A stretch of 64,000 bases of DNA from Acinetobacter calcoaceticus (GTDB lineage: Bacteria > Pseudomonadota > Gammaproteobacteria > Pseudomonadales > Moraxellaceae): assembly GCF_900520355.1 (NCBI RefSeq), contig NZ_LS999521.1, forward strand, positions 3,844,001 through 3,908,000. Direction: 5' to 3'. Within the stretch, counting starts at the first letter, position 1. Each line of letters begins with the position of its first letter. The notes below the pieces were generated by a model. That model was not told the origin of the DNA. It ran no database searches and saw nothing but the letters and a program-made list of their open reading frames with translations. Shown here piece after piece: positions 1-9,959 of this stretch. Position numbers and translations under genes: made by a program.

Positions 1-306
1 CCTTACACTTACCACACTCACATGAGGTGGAATAATCTGTGTAATTTCTTCAAGTAAATCGAACTTTTTCTTTTGCTCTAGAGTCGTTTCTAGTTCAAAG
101 TTTCGATCAAAATAATTTTCAATTGATGCCTTAGATGAATGAGTGACCAAAATAATTTGCTCAATTCCAGCCTCTACAGCTTCACGCACTACATATTCAA
201 TTGCAGGACGATCTACCACTGTGACCATTTCTTTGGGAATTGACTTACTTGCTGGTAAAAAACGTGTACCTAATCCAGCTACCGGTAAAACTGCCTTTTT
301 AATCAC
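1..306 (-). CDS. galU: UTP--glucose-1-phosphate uridylyltransferase, N-terminal part (cut by window)
   Basis: GalU makes UDP-glucose from UTP and glucose-1-phosphate in the cytoplasm and supplies precursors for capsule and other glycans. The 102 codons present begin [20 protein letters not shown], the nucleotidyltransferase signature (GxGTRxLPxxK), followed by the typical [14 protein letters not shown] stretch. The start is GTG at 306; an ATG four bases upstream (310) hits a stop at once, so GTG is the only sensible start, with a purine-rich AGAGAG site ahead of it. It lies 12 bases after the dehydratase gene and is last in view of the leftward capsule operon. The C-terminal two thirds lie outside the window. 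Confidence 0.93.
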   Translation of the reverse strand, partial: MIKKAVLPVAGLGTRFLPASKSIPKEMVTVVDRPAIEYVVREAVEAGIEQIILVTHSSKASIENYFDRNFELETTLEQKKKFDLLEEITQIIPPHVSVVSVR

Positions 307-317
307 ACATTCACTCT

Positions 318-2192
318 CTAATTAACCATAATATCTTTGCTACGTTTATAACCATCGACATAGTGCTCGAGTTGACAAAGAGCCCAATCAATATCTTTTT
401 GAACAGCAGTCATATTATTAACCCGCTCAAAAACCTCTTGAATCTCTGTAAGAGGATAAAACTTTTCAAATGATCGAAGAATTCTACTGTGCTCGGTATA
501 TTCAGTATTTTCTTGATCAATTAATAATTCTTCATAAAGTTTTTCACCTGGGCGTAATCCGCTGTAGTGAATTGCGATATCCCCTTGCTCTGAGTCTTGT
601 TCACGCACAGTTAGACCACTTAAAGAAATCATTTGTCGAGCTAAATCCTGAATACGGACAGGTTCCCCCATATCAAGTAAAAAGACATCTCCACCTTTAC
701 CTAGGGCACCAGCTTGAATAACTAACTGAGATGCTTCAGGAATCGTCATGAAGTAGCGTGTTACATCTGGATGGGTCACAGTAATAGGACCACCTTTTGC
801 AATCTGATTTTTAAATAAGGGAACTACAGAGCCTGAAGACCCTAATACATTACCAAAACGTACAATACTAATTTGAGTCCGTTGCTGGGCTTCAGCCATT
901 GCCTGACAATAAAGTTCGGCCATGCGTTTTGATGCACCCATAACATTAGTTGGACGTACTGCTTTATCAGTCGAAATTAGAACGAATGTCTCAACACCCT
1001 TTTTCACAGCTGCATTTAAACTATTCGCTGTTCCAATCGCATTGTTCTTGAGGCCAGCAATCGGGTTACATTCTACTAAAGGTACATGTTTATAGGCAGC
1101 GGCATGATAAACAGTCTGTACACTATATTGCTCAATAATACGCTCTAATTTTTGTTGATCCTGAACAGTACCTAGAATTGGAACAATTTCACATTGAGCG
1201 CTTAGACGTAATTCTCTATCTATACTGTAAAGAGCAAATTCCGTAATTTCATAAATGATCAACATTTTAGGTTGATTTTTAATAATTTGTCGACATAACT
1301 CTGAGCCAATAGAACCACCAGCACCAGTTACCATTACGATTTTATTATGAATATTTTTTGCAAGTAAATGATCTACAGGTGGTACTGGGTCACGTCCCAA
1401 TAAATCAACAATGTCTACTTCACGAATATCAGCAACTTTTAGTTCACCATCAACTAGCTGAGTAAGGCCAGGAAGTTCAGTAATTTTAAGATGTGCAGGT
1501 TCTAACTGTTGAATAATTTCACTTTTGCGTACGCGACCTACTGAAGGTAACGCTAATAAAATTTCATCAGTTTTATATTTTTCAAACCGTTGTAAAGCTT
1601 TTTCTAAAGATAGTACTTTTAAACCACCAACCATATGGTCTTGCAAAGAACTATTATCATCAATGAAGAAGACAGGTAAATGGTTGCCTGAACGATAAAG
1701 CACAGCTGCAATTTGCTGACCAGCATCACCTGCACCATAAATTGCGATACGCTTTCTCTCTTCCCCTGTGAGTAATGCAGACTTTACAATAAATCGGATA
1801 AATGCACGGCTACACCAAATCCAACTAAACATTAAGAAACCAAACATCAATGGAATTGATGTTGGAACAAAAGCTGCCGAGAATGCATTTAGGCCATATA
1901 AAACAACTACCATCAGTGCAACAGCAAGCGCTAATTTTGCAATAAAGGCTTCGTTAAAAGTACGAACAATAAAGCGATATACCCCAGTTACCATTAAACT
2001 TAAAATAGCAATGATAGTAACGATCGCTACTCCATAGTTAATCCCTGGGATAACTTCAGCACCTAAATCAAACAGTCGAATGGCATAACATAGCCACAAA
2101 ATAACAGGAAACGCAAAAAGGTCTACAAGAACCAAAAAACATTGTTTGGTGAGTCTTGGGGCAGACGCAAACTGATAAATAATCTTTTTCAC
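318..2192 (-). CDS. gdr: Membrane-bound UDP-GlcNAc 4,6-dehydratase (Gdr; FlaA1/CapD/PglF type)
   Basis: This 624-residue protein should convert UDP-GlcNAc to the 4-keto-6-deoxy sugar, first step to UDP-QuiNAc4NAc. The N-terminus carries about four membrane segments (roughly residues 18-138), then a CoA-binding-like Rossmann region with YGAGDAG (152-158), then the SDR dehydratase domain from about 285 with TGAGGSIG (289-296) and [16 protein letters not shown] (407-422). K422 is the catalytic lysine, and the position usually held by tyrosine is methionine, as in PglF/FlaA1-type enzymes. The length fits the long membrane-bound class. It follows the aminotransferase, acetyltransferase and initiating transferase that would use its product. 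The reaction is inferred from family and context. Confidence 0.93.
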   Translation of the reverse strand: MKKIIYQFASAPRLTKQCFLVLVDLFAFPVILWLCYAIRLFDLGAEVIPGINYGVAIVTIIAILSLMVTGVYRFIVRTFNEAFIAKLALAVALMVVVLYGLNAFSAAFVPTSIPLMFGFLMFSWIWCSRAFIRFIVKSALLTGEERKRIAIYGAGDAGQQIAAVLYRSGNHLPVFFIDDNSSLQDHMVGGLKVLSLEKALQRFEKYKTDEILLALPSVGRVRKSEIIQQLEPAHLKITELPGLTQLVDGELKVADIREVDIVDLLGRDPVPPVDHLLAKNIHNKIVMVTGAGGSIGSELCRQIIKNQPKMLIIYEITEFALYSIDRELRLSAQCEIVPILGTVQDQQKLERIIEQYSVQTVYHAAAYKHVPLVECNPIAGLKNNAIGTANSLNAAVKKGVETFVLISTDKAVRPTNVMGASKRMAELYCQAMAEAQQRTQISIVRFGNVLGSSGSVVPLFKNQIAKGGPITVTHPDVTRYFMTIPEASQLVIQAGALGKGGDVFLLDMGEPVRIQDLARQMISLSGLTVREQDSEQGDIAIHYSGLRPGEKLYEELLIDQENTEYTEHSRILRSFEKFYPLTEIQEVFERVNNMTAVQKDIDWALCQLEHYVDGYKRSKDIMVN

Positions 2193-2333
2193 AATACTCT
2201 TCTAATCGTTCTAGTAACCGTGCGATATTTATACTCATTTCTCATATAACTAGAAATAAAATTTACGCAGCGGTTACATAACTTTAAATCAGATCATAAT
2301 TCAAAAGAAAGCTATGTGAATAGCTTCACATTT

Positions 2334-3509
2334 TTATGATTGTATAGCTCTACTAACGGCATTAATTGCAAGAATTGTTTTTTCTATACTGTCTGGACTC
2401 AAAGTCGGATGCACCAAAAACATTAAGCTTGTTTCACCTAGTTGCTGCGCATTTTCCAAACGTTTTTCTGGACGCCATGGAGTACCATCAAATGCATGCT
2501 CTAAATAAACTTCTGAACAAGAGCCACTAAAGCAAGGCACATCTTGAGCATTAATTTCTTGCATTATACGATCACGTGACCAGCCATCTGGTAACGCCTC
2601 TAAATTTACTTGCACATAACATTTATAATACGCATGAACATAATCATCTGAAGCGATATGAACGTTAAAGTAAGGAGAATTTTCAAACGCTTTTAAAATC
2701 TTTTCTGCATTTTCAGTACGCTTTTGTGTCCATTCAGTCATACGTGTTAACTGAATTCGACCAATAACTGCTTGCATTTCCATCATGCGCCAGTTAGTAC
2801 CAAATGAATCATGCAACCAGCGAAAACCTGGAGGGTGTTGTTTGTTATAAATACTGTCGTAGCTTTTACCATGGTCTTTATATGACCACATTTTTTTCCA
2901 AAGCGCCTCATCATTTGTGGTGACCATCCCGCCCTCACCACCAGTTGTCATAATTTTATCTTGGCAAAAAGACCAAGCAGAAATATGACCGATTGACCCA
3001 GCAGCTTTTCCTTTATATTTTGCACCATGAGCCTGTGCGCAATCTTCAATAACATAGATGCCACGCTCAGCAGCAAGTTGCATAATCGGATCCATATCGC
3101 ACATCCAACCGGCCAAATGTACACAAATAATCGCTTTAGTATTGGGTGTAATTACAGCTTCAATCGTACGTCGTGAAATATTCTGAGAGTCCAACTCTAC
3201 ATCTGCAAAAACAGGATTAGCGCCCGCCGTTACAATGGAACTTGCTGAAGCAAGAAAAGTACGAGACGTCACAATAACATCATCACCTGCACCAATATCT
3301 AAAGCTTTTAATGCAACATCCAACGCAACAGTTCCATTTGCCAAAGCGACCGCATATTTTGTACCAGAAAACTCGGCAAATTCTTTTTCAAAAATTCTAC
3401 ATTCTTGGCCAGTCCAATAATTTACTTTATTTGATAGTAATACATTTTTGACTGCGTCAGCTTCTTCTGTAGTAAAACTTGGCCATGGTTCAAATGCAGT
3501 GTTTAACAT
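2334..3509 (-). CDS. qhbB: PLP-dependent sugar aminotransferase (DegT/DnrJ/EryC1 family), QhbB-like
   Basis: A 391-residue fold-type I aminotransferase expected to add the 4-amino group to UDP-4-keto-6-deoxy-GlcNAc, using glutamate as donor. The family landmarks are present: ALANGTVALDVALKAL (56-70), IEDCAQAHGA (154-163), and SAWSFCQDK with the PLP-binding lysine at K185 followed by GGEGGM. It lies 26 bases downstream of the acetyltransferase and about 140 bases upstream of the dehydratase, the arrangement of the PglD/PglE/PglF set split into three genes. Which 4-keto sugar it uses is inferred from the neighbours. Confidence 0.9.
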   Translation of the reverse strand: MLNTAFEPWPSFTTEEADAVKNVLLSNKVNYWTGQECRIFEKEFAEFSGTKYAVALANGTVALDVALKALDIGAGDDVIVTSRTFLASASSIVTAGANPVFADVELDSQNISRRTIEAVITPNTKAIICVHLAGWMCDMDPIMQLAAERGIYVIEDCAQAHGAKYKGKAAGSIGHISAWSFCQDKIMTTGGEGGMVTTNDEALWKKMWSYKDHGKSYDSIYNKQHPPGFRWLHDSFGTNWRMMEMQAVIGRIQLTRMTEWTQKRTENAEKILKAFENSPYFNVHIASDDYVHAYYKCYVQVNLEALPDGWSRDRIMQEINAQDVPCFSGSCSEVYLEHAFDGTPWRPEKRLENAQQLGETSLMFLVHPTLSPDSIEKTILAINAVSRAIQS

Positions 3510-3535
3510 TATGATTTCCTAATAAAAAATACTTC

Positions 3536-4195
3536 TTACTTTCTTTCTAAAATTCTAGCTGGGTTGCCGACAACTGTTACACCAGCTGGTACACTTTTAG
3601 TCACTACAGCACCCATACCAACAATAGCACCTTTACCAATCACTAAAGGTTTTTCTGGTGTCCCTTGTTTAATGACGGATCCAGCACCTATATAAGCATG
3701 ATCTTCAATATGAATGTTACCATTACATTTAACGCCTGGAGCAAATGTAACGTAGTCACCAATCACACAGTCATGCTCAACATAACTGTATAAATTAGCA
3801 TGAAAACATTTACCGATTTTTATATTTGATGTAATTGAAACGAAAGGACTTAAGGCTGCCCCTTCACTGATTTCAACGTTATCCATAATTACTGAATTAT
3901 CAGCTTGTACGGACCAAAGTTTAATACCATTAGCAATCAACTGATTGGCAATTTTTTCACGAATTTGACTATTCGCAATAGCAATTAATACATACTTATT
4001 AGAACATTCTATTGATTTAAAAGTTTGATAGTTCACAGCTGTATGTCCGTTTACTATCTTTTCTTCTTGTAAACTATCATCAATAAAATAAATTTCTGCT
4101 GCAATACCCTGACGTTGGAGCTGTTGTCTTGCAACAGGCATCAGGCTGCGACCACAACCTGAAGCACCATAAATCGCATAGATCTGGTTACTCAT
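3536..4195 (-). CDS. qhbA: Sugar N-acetyltransferase (NeuD/PglD type), QhbA-like
   Basis: A 219-residue two-domain acetyltransferase predicted to acetylate the 4-amino group of the UDP-sugar made by the aminotransferase, giving UDP-QuiNAc4NAc. The N-terminal nucleotide-sugar binding domain opens with YAIYGASGCGRS (6-17); the C-terminal half is a left-handed beta-helix of hexapeptide repeats (about residues 103-215). H141 in YVEHDCVIGD matches the catalytic histidine position of PglD enzymes. The ATG overlaps the stop of the initiating transferase by four bases, showing translational coupling. O-acetylation of another residue cannot be excluded from sequence alone. Confidence 0.9.
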   Translation of the reverse strand: MSNQIYAIYGASGCGRSLMPVARQQLQRQGIAAEIYFIDDSLQEEKIVNGHTAVNYQTFKSIECSNKYVLIAIANSQIREKIANQLIANGIKLWSVQADNSVIMDNVEISEGAALSPFVSITSNIKIGKCFHANLYSYVEHDCVIGDYVTFAPGVKCNGNIHIEDHAYIGAGSVIKQGTPEKPLVIGKGAIVGMGAVVTKSVPAGVTVVGNPARILERK

Positions 4196-4800
4196 TTATC
4201 TGCTTCCGACTTTGAACCTGTAAACTTGGTCATCGTCGCCTCACCCGCTTCATTAATATCATCTTTAGCGATTACTTTTTTAACGGTTTGTAGCATAATT
4301 TTAAAGTCTAACCAAAGCGATCTGTTTTCCACGTACCATGTATCAAGCTTAAATTTTTCTTCCCAGCCAATTGCATTACGTCCATTAACCTGAGCATGAC
4401 CAGTCATTCCTGGACGTACATCATGACGCTTTGCCTGTTCTTTATTATAAAGCGGCAAGTACTCCATCAGTAAAGGTCGTGGGCCAACAATACTCATATC
4501 ACCTTTAATCACGTTCCAAAGCTCAGGCATTTCATCCAAACTGGTAGAACGAAGCATTTTACCAAATGGCGTTAGGCGTTCACTGTCTGGTAAAGGATTA
4601 CCCTGTGCATCTGTTGCATCTTTCATTGTTCGAAATTTAATCATTTCAAACGGCTTCCCATGTAAACCTGGGCGAACTTGGCGAAACAATACTGGCGAGC
4701 CTAAGTTTTTTTTCACCTTATATGCAACATAGAAATATAATGGCGAGAGTAAAGTAAGAGCAATAGAAGCAATAACAATATCCAGTAAACGCTTTAGCAT
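4192..4800 (-). CDS. Initiating sugar-1-phosphate transferase (small monotopic PGT), ItrB-like
   Basis: This 202-residue enzyme should transfer the first sugar phosphate of the capsule repeat unit from UDP-sugar to undecaprenyl phosphate. It is the short PglC-like form: a single N-terminal re-entrant hydrophobic helix (about 8-27) and the catalytic domain with KFRTM (55-59), the Asp-Glu catalytic pair in LDEMPE (D89, E90) and GPRP (106-109). Next to the QuiNAc4NAc genes it most likely starts chains with QuiNAc4NAc-1-P, as the ItrB class does in Acinetobacter, rather than with galactose or GalNAc. Transferase function is well supported; the exact sugar is inferred. Confidence 0.9.
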   Translation of the reverse strand: MLKRLLDIVIASIALTLLSPLYFYVAYKVKKNLGSPVLFRQVRPGLHGKPFEMIKFRTMKDATDAQGNPLPDSERLTPFGKMLRSTSLDEMPELWNVIKGDMSIVGPRPLLMEYLPLYNKEQAKRHDVRPGMTGHAQVNGRNAIGWEEKFKLDTWYVENRSLWLDFKIMLQTVKKVIAKDDINEAGEATMTKFTGSKSEADK

Positions 4801-4801
4801 A

Positions 4802-6013
4802 TTATGCTCCTGTTACCCAGTCAGAGAACTTTTGAGAAAGAATGGATCGATTAAATTGTTCTTTAGCAACTTGCTGACCATTTTTACCCATCTGATTGAG
4901 CTGCTCACGTTGATCCGCAGCTTGTTCCAGCGCATCAGCAAAGGCTTTTGGATTTTCAGGTGGTACAGCAAATCCACATTGTTCCTTTGTAATTAACTCA
5001 GCTAACCAACCCGGATAGTTATTCAGGACTGGTAAACCTGCGGAAATATAGTCAAAGAATTTGTTAGGAGATGTACCATAATAAAAAGCTGGAACATTCG
5101 CTAAAATTTGCAAACCAATATCTGCGCTTGCCATAAGACCAGCCAACTTTGCTTTGTTAACGGGATCATGAAAAACTACATTATCTAATTGAAGCTTTTC
5201 AGCTCGCTCCATCAATGCTTTTTTCTGCATACCATCACCTACAAGAACAAGTTTAATATCTGTTCTTTGACGGTCTTTCAATTCTACAGCTACATCTAAC
5301 ACAGCATTCAAGCCATTTGCTAAGCCATGCGTCCCTGTAAAAATTGCCATCAAGTCTGCTGCTTCTACGCCTTCAGGGCGCCATGGTTGGTGATCAGAAG
5401 CAAAAATGTCTAAATCACATCCATTAGGAATAGAGGCTACTTTGTCTGGTGCAACACCACGTTTGATTATGCCATCCACAATTCCAGGGGATAGACCAAC
5501 TAAACGATCAGCAGAATGATAAGAAGTCCACTCAAGTACTGACATCATCCATAAAACAATAGGGTTTTTTATTACACCCATAGCTTTCGGAAGCTCAGGC
5601 CATAAGTCACGCACCTCAAAAACAAAAGGTTTTCGACGTAACCATTTAGCAAAAATACCTGGAATGCCTGCTGTTAAAGGTGTAGTTGTTGCAAAAACAA
5701 TATCGTATTGCTCTGTCAAAGCAACTTTAATTGATTTAAATGCAAAACTTAAAAAAATTAGAATTCGTTTTAAAAACGATAAACTATTTGAATAAGGCAA
5801 TTCAAATTCAATAATATCAATACCATCCACTACACCACGGCGCACCCCCTTATTAAAAGGTTGGGTTAAACCAGTCTGTCCAGCACCAAAAGAACCACAA
5901 ACCATAGTCACTTGATGCCCATTGCGAATCAATGATTGAGCCATTGCATAAGAACGAATCCCAGCTGACCCTTTTGGCGTAGAAAAATGTTGATGGAAAT
6001 ATAAAATCTTCAT
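4802..6013 (-). CDS. Capsule glycosyltransferase, GT4 family (WbuB-like)
   Basis: A 403-residue GT-B glycosyltransferase with no membrane anchor beyond a hydrophobic patch near residues 85-100. The N-terminus YFHQHFSTPKGSAGIRSY is typical of WbuB-like proteins with the acceptor loop opening the first Rossmann domain; the second domain has FTGTHGLANGL and the nucleotide-sugar region SPNKFFDYISAGLPVL, where E of the usual EX7E is replaced by the K/D pattern of this subfamily. It overlaps the heparinase-like gene by four bases and is one base from the initiating transferase, so the three are coupled. It probably adds the second sugar to lipid-linked QuiNAc4NAc. Donor and linkage cannot be read from sequence. 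Confidence 0.87.
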   Translation of the reverse strand: MKILYFHQHFSTPKGSAGIRSYAMAQSLIRNGHQVTMVCGSFGAGQTGLTQPFNKGVRRGVVDGIDIIEFELPYSNSLSFLKRILIFLSFAFKSIKVALTEQYDIVFATTTPLTAGIPGIFAKWLRRKPFVFEVRDLWPELPKAMGVIKNPIVLWMMSVLEWTSYHSADRLVGLSPGIVDGIIKRGVAPDKVASIPNGCDLDIFASDHQPWRPEGVEAADLMAIFTGTHGLANGLNAVLDVAVELKDRQRTDIKLVLVGDGMQKKALMERAEKLQLDNVVFHDPVNKAKLAGLMASADIGLQILANVPAFYYGTSPNKFFDYISAGLPVLNNYPGWLAELITKEQCGFAVPPENPKAFADALEQAADQREQLNQMGKNGQQVAKEQFNRSILSQKFSDWVTGA

Positions 6014-7824
6014 GTTATATCTTTAATTACGGTAAAAATCTTAGTCGGTTGTGTTGCTGTAATTTCTAGAACAGGTAATTTAGTCTTTTGATAATAATAT
6101 CTCGACTCTTCACCCTCTGTGAGATGAATAGAAATTGGATGCTCAGCTTCTAAAATTATCTCAACTTGTCCATTGGTTAAAATATTATTGTTTAATATCC
6201 AGTGATCCGGTTGTAAACGCCAACGTAAAATAGCTTGCTGCTGAAAACCAGAAATATTATCTACTACTTCTATTTGATTATCTGTTAATAAAACTTTACG
6301 GTGGTGTTCACATTGCCAATAGTCTTGGTAGCCACAACCAAACTCATATGGTTTATAAGTTAAATTTTTTGGAGTAATCCACGCACCAAACAAGAAGCGA
6401 CTTAAACGTGGCATTTGTTGGTGTTTATCAAACTCAACTGTATTGTGACTTGCAACGCCTGAGAAATAATCTAAGTCTTTTGGTGATGAATTATAACTAT
6501 ATGTACCACCATCTCTTAATATATTCTGACCTTTAAACCAGACATCTAAATGCAATCCATCACACTGGCTTGGACGAAACTTAAATTTCGGCAACTTGAA
6601 AGCAACAAAGAAATTATTATTTTCAGAGGTAATTAAACCACTCTCATTGAAAATTTGGTTTCGTGAAGGCAATTTAAAGTTTTCTTTTTCCAATTTATGT
6701 ATGTGGAAAAAGTCTAAACTTTGATCATAAGTTCCTAAGTCTTGATAGTAACTATGCTTGTGGAATAAGGTACTAGCCAATTGAACTGTTGGTCTAAAAT
6801 CACGATAATCGGTCTGGCTTACAGGAATAAGTTTAGCGCCATCGTTTGCTCCTAGATTAGGAACATCACCATTAGCCTGAGTTAGTACATATAACCAGTC
6901 GGTAGCTTTTTGCAATTGAGCATATAAACTTTTTGAAAAAGGCTTTAGGTTTAATTTCTGACATACAATTTCAGCTAGACAATACGAATCCAGCATCACT
7001 CGATGATAATTAATTGAGTATTGACTAAAGCCACCATCTTGCATGATAAGCTTGTTTGCCCTATTAACTAACCATTTCTCACCTAATGCTTGCCATTTTT
7101 CATATTGTGACGAAGGTTTATTCGCATTTAAGAGTGCTCCACCTATATAAAGTGCAGCTGCCTCAGATGTCCCATGATTATTATCTTGAGCAATTGCATA
7201 ATCAATAGTTGGTTCAATACGTTTTAAATGAACTTCAATAAAACTTGAGATGTTATCATTTAATTGATTAATTTCTCCTAAGCCAATAAGTGCACTAATA
7301 ATATGCATGACACGAATAGATGCTTCCTGTCCACATTTCCAATTTGGCCCTAAATAAGCAGGATTATTATTGCACCAATCATTCAACCATAAATCGAGTT
7401 GAACCAATGCTTGACCATTCCTTACCCTACATTCTTGCAAAACAAGATCAATGAGCCAATCAAAACGTGAAGCTTCCCATATACCTTTAATATCCCCTAC
7501 CTTTTCATCAAAATCTGGGATTTGATACCATGGCTTCTCTATATGTTGAAAAGTGTGCTGAGTTAAAGGACTATAAAACCAATTCGGGAATTGCCCCGCC
7601 AATGGATATTTTAAATATCCAAAGGCAGTTAAAGTTGATTTGACTGGTATATTAATTTGTTCAGATTGTCCACTTTGACTAAAGAAATAGCCCGTTGGCA
7701 ATTGTGCAGACAGCTTTTGAACAGGATTCAGTCCTGTTTTTACACCCACACGGTATTTAAAAACTCTAAACAAATTAAACAGCCCTAATGCAAGAGCTGT
7801 TTGACCTTTCATGATCAAACTCAT
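6010..7824 (-). CDS. Heparinase II/III-like (alginate lyase-like) protein in the capsule operon
   Basis: A 604-residue protein with the architecture of polysaccharide lyases: an N-terminal alpha/alpha toroid (about 100-380) and a C-terminal beta-sandwich of the heparinase II/III-like family (about 390-600). Likely active-site residues are visible: NNHGTSEA (N215, N216, H217), SQYSINYHR (Y269, Y273, H274), the GLHLDVWFKG histidine and ASHNTVEFD. There is no convincing signal peptide, so it appears cytoplasmic, which is unusual for a lyase. It overlaps both neighbours by four bases, so its level is tied to the fused oxidoreductase and the GT4 transferase. A role in modifying a lipid-linked aminouronic glycan is possible; lytic activity is unproven. 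Confidence 0.82.
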   Translation of the reverse strand: MSLIMKGQTALALGLFNLFRVFKYRVGVKTGLNPVQKLSAQLPTGYFFSQSGQSEQINIPVKSTLTAFGYLKYPLAGQFPNWFYSPLTQHTFQHIEKPWYQIPDFDEKVGDIKGIWEASRFDWLIDLVLQECRVRNGQALVQLDLWLNDWCNNNPAYLGPNWKCGQEASIRVMHIISALIGLGEINQLNDNISSFIEVHLKRIEPTIDYAIAQDNNHGTSEAAALYIGGALLNANKPSSQYEKWQALGEKWLVNRANKLIMQDGGFSQYSINYHRVMLDSYCLAEIVCQKLNLKPFSKSLYAQLQKATDWLYVLTQANGDVPNLGANDGAKLIPVSQTDYRDFRPTVQLASTLFHKHSYYQDLGTYDQSLDFFHIHKLEKENFKLPSRNQIFNESGLITSENNNFFVAFKLPKFKFRPSQCDGLHLDVWFKGQNILRDGGTYSYNSSPKDLDYFSGVASHNTVEFDKHQQMPRLSRFLFGAWITPKNLTYKPYEFGCGYQDYWQCEHHRKVLLTDNQIEVVDNISGFQQQAILRWRLQPDHWILNNNILTNGQVEIILEAEHPISIHLTEGEESRYYYQKTKLPVLEITATQPTKIFTVIKDIT

Positions 7825-9959
7825 GTTTGTGCTCTTAAAATTTCAGCAACCTGAATAGTTACCCTAGCTACTTCAAAAATTTCATCAGCTGGGATAGGTG
7901 TTTCTTTACCATTACGGATACTTTCAACGAATGCCGCTGCGCAAGCATCCTGACCTTTATCTTGTCGCCATAAATTCATTTTATTAAACCCTGGCCAACC
8001 AAAAGCTTTAAGTTTTCTAAAGTTATCTAATTGCAACACGCGGCCTGCTGTAAATACTTCCACACGCTCTTTAGGAAAATTTGAAGCTCCATTTGCTAAA
8101 TAGAAAATTGTTCCAAAAGAACCATCTTCAAAACCAAGCGTAATTGAAGCTTTATCCTCTAGAACCTGTACCGCATCAGTTTCGCCCATACGTCTAGCTT
8201 GTACAGAAACAATTTTGGAACCTGCCAAAAAACGCATAAGGTCAATAAAATGGCATGCTTCACCAATAATACGCCCTCCACCTACAGCATTATCTTGTGT
8301 CCAATGATCTGCAGGAATAGCACCAGCATTCATAGTCATAATAAAGCTTTTCGGTTCTTTTACTGTATTAAGCAAAGCTTTCATTTTTTGTACTTGTGGT
8401 GAAAAGCGACGGTTAAAACCAACCATAACACGAGCATATTGATTACTGTGTATATTATGGTTGTAAACAGCTTCTACCTTTTCTATTTCTTCATAAGTAA
8501 GTGCTAATGGCTTTTCAACAAAAACATTCTTACCTGACGATAGTACTTTTTCAACAAAATAAGCGTGACTATTGTGACGTGTAGCAATGGCTACAGTATT
8601 AATATCTTTATTATTTAATAATCCCTCAATATCTGTAGAAGCTTCAGAAAATCCAGTTTTTTCGCCATGGATTACGCCATTAATACCGCCAGAAGTCACA
8701 ATGGTATGTAGTTGAGAAGAAGCCTTTTTAAAAGCAGGGATTAAGATACGAGAGGCATAGTTACCCGCACCAATAAAACCAACCACAGCATTCTTTGGCT
8801 CAATTAAAATTGGACGTAAAACTACTCTTTTTTCTAAACGGCTTTCTACTGGAGAGGTATATTTTAATAAAAGCCCTAATCCAGATTTATCTTCAGTAAG
8901 TGCATCATAAGCTTTCGGCGCATCTTCAAATTGAAAGCGCTGAGTAATAAGCGGCTCTACATTTAATGTACCAGCTGCCAACATATCTAACACTGCAATA
9001 AAATTACGCTGTTCAGTCCAGCGAACAAAACCTACAGGATAATCATTACCTTTATCTTCATATTCAGCATCATAGCGTCCTGGTCCATAAGAACAAGAAA
9101 CTTGGAAGCTTAGCTCTTTTTCATAAAAATCTGCTCGGTTAAGCTCCAAACCAGTTACACCAACTAAAATAATACGGCCACGCTTTCGGCTCATACGTGC
9201 CGCTTGTGTTACTGGATCACTCACTTTTGTCGATGCCGTAATAATTACACCATCTACACCAACACCACGGCTGAAAGCTAAACCTGCTGCCACAGGATCT
9301 TCACCTATACCAGGATTACACACCTCTGCACCAAATTTTTTTGCTAGCTCTAGTTTACTTTGGTCAAAGTCGATTGCGAGAACGCGACAACCATTGGCTC
9401 TTAACATTTGAATAGTTAACAAACCAATCAGACCAGCACCAGTTACAACAAAGCTTTCACCTAAGGTTGGCTGAGCAAGACGAATACCTTGTAAACCAAT
9501 ACTAGCAACTACCGCAAATGAAGCAGATTCATCATCAACATTATCTGGGATTTTTGCACAAAGATTTTTGGGTACCTTAACCATATCAGCATGAGGGCCG
9601 TTGGAAACGACACGATCACCAACTTGGAAACCATCAACTCCAGCACCTACTTCCTGTACGAGACCGACATTACAGTAGCCAAGAGCTAAAGGCTGAGCTA
9701 ATTTCGATTTAACCGCATCATAAGTAGTTAGCAGCCCATCAGTTTGTACTTTCTCAAGCACCATTTTCACTTTTTCTGGTTGTTGGCGAGCTTTATCAAT
9801 TAAAGAAGCTTTACCAAAACCCACTAACATCCGCTCTGTACCAGCGGAGATTAGAGAAGTGGTAGTTGAAATAAGTAAATGACCTTTTGAGCATTGGGGT
9901 ACAGGAGCTTCGGTCACAGTCGTACCACCATTTGCCATATCTTGAAGAATTTGTTTCAT
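7821..9959 (-). CDS. Two-domain oxidoreductase: MDR alcohol dehydrogenase-like fused to Gfo/Idh/MocA
   Basis: A 712-residue fusion. Residues 1 to about 370 are a medium-chain dehydrogenase/reductase with the NAD(P) motif GAGLIG (174-179); the usual GHExxG zinc motif is GYCNVG here (94-99), so the classical catalytic zinc site looks incomplete. Residues about 390-712 are a Gfo/Idh/MocA domain with GFIGAGNYASR (394-404), the EKP motif (482-484) and GEACHFID (566-573, with H570 and D573). Two nucleotide-binding domains suggest a redox-neutral sugar modification such as oxidation, epimerisation and reduction. It overlaps the next gene by ATGA and the previous one by one base. The substrate is unknown; the aminouronic acids made upstream are candidates. 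Confidence 0.88.
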   Translation of the reverse strand: MKQILQDMANGGTTVTEAPVPQCSKGHLLISTTTSLISAGTERMLVGFGKASLIDKARQQPEKVKMVLEKVQTDGLLTTYDAVKSKLAQPLALGYCNVGLVQEVGAGVDGFQVGDRVVSNGPHADMVKVPKNLCAKIPDNVDDESASFAVVASIGLQGIRLAQPTLGESFVVTGAGLIGLLTIQMLRANGCRVLAIDFDQSKLELAKKFGAEVCNPGIGEDPVAAGLAFSRGVGVDGVIITASTKVSDPVTQAARMSRKRGRIILVGVTGLELNRADFYEKELSFQVSCSYGPGRYDAEYEDKGNDYPVGFVRWTEQRNFIAVLDMLAAGTLNVEPLITQRFQFEDAPKAYDALTEDKSGLGLLLKYTSPVESRLEKRVVLRPILIEPKNAVVGFIGAGNYASRILIPAFKKASSQLHTIVTSGGINGVIHGEKTGFSEASTDIEGLLNNKDINTVAIATRHNSHAYFVEKVLSSGKNVFVEKPLALTYEEIEKVEAVYNHNIHSNQYARVMVGFNRRFSPQVQKMKALLNTVKEPKSFIMTMNAGAIPADHWTQDNAVGGGRIIGEACHFIDLMRFLAGSKIVSVQARRMGETDAVQVLEDKASITLGFEDGSFGTIFYLANGASNFPKERVEVFTAGRVLQLDNFRKLKAFGWPGFNKMNLWRQDKGQDACAAAFVESIRNGKETPIPADEIFEVARVTIQVAEILRAQT

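Noticed and set aside
143..325. Plus-strand 60-codon frame at the left end
   Set aside because: It is the antisense of the clearly recognised galU start.
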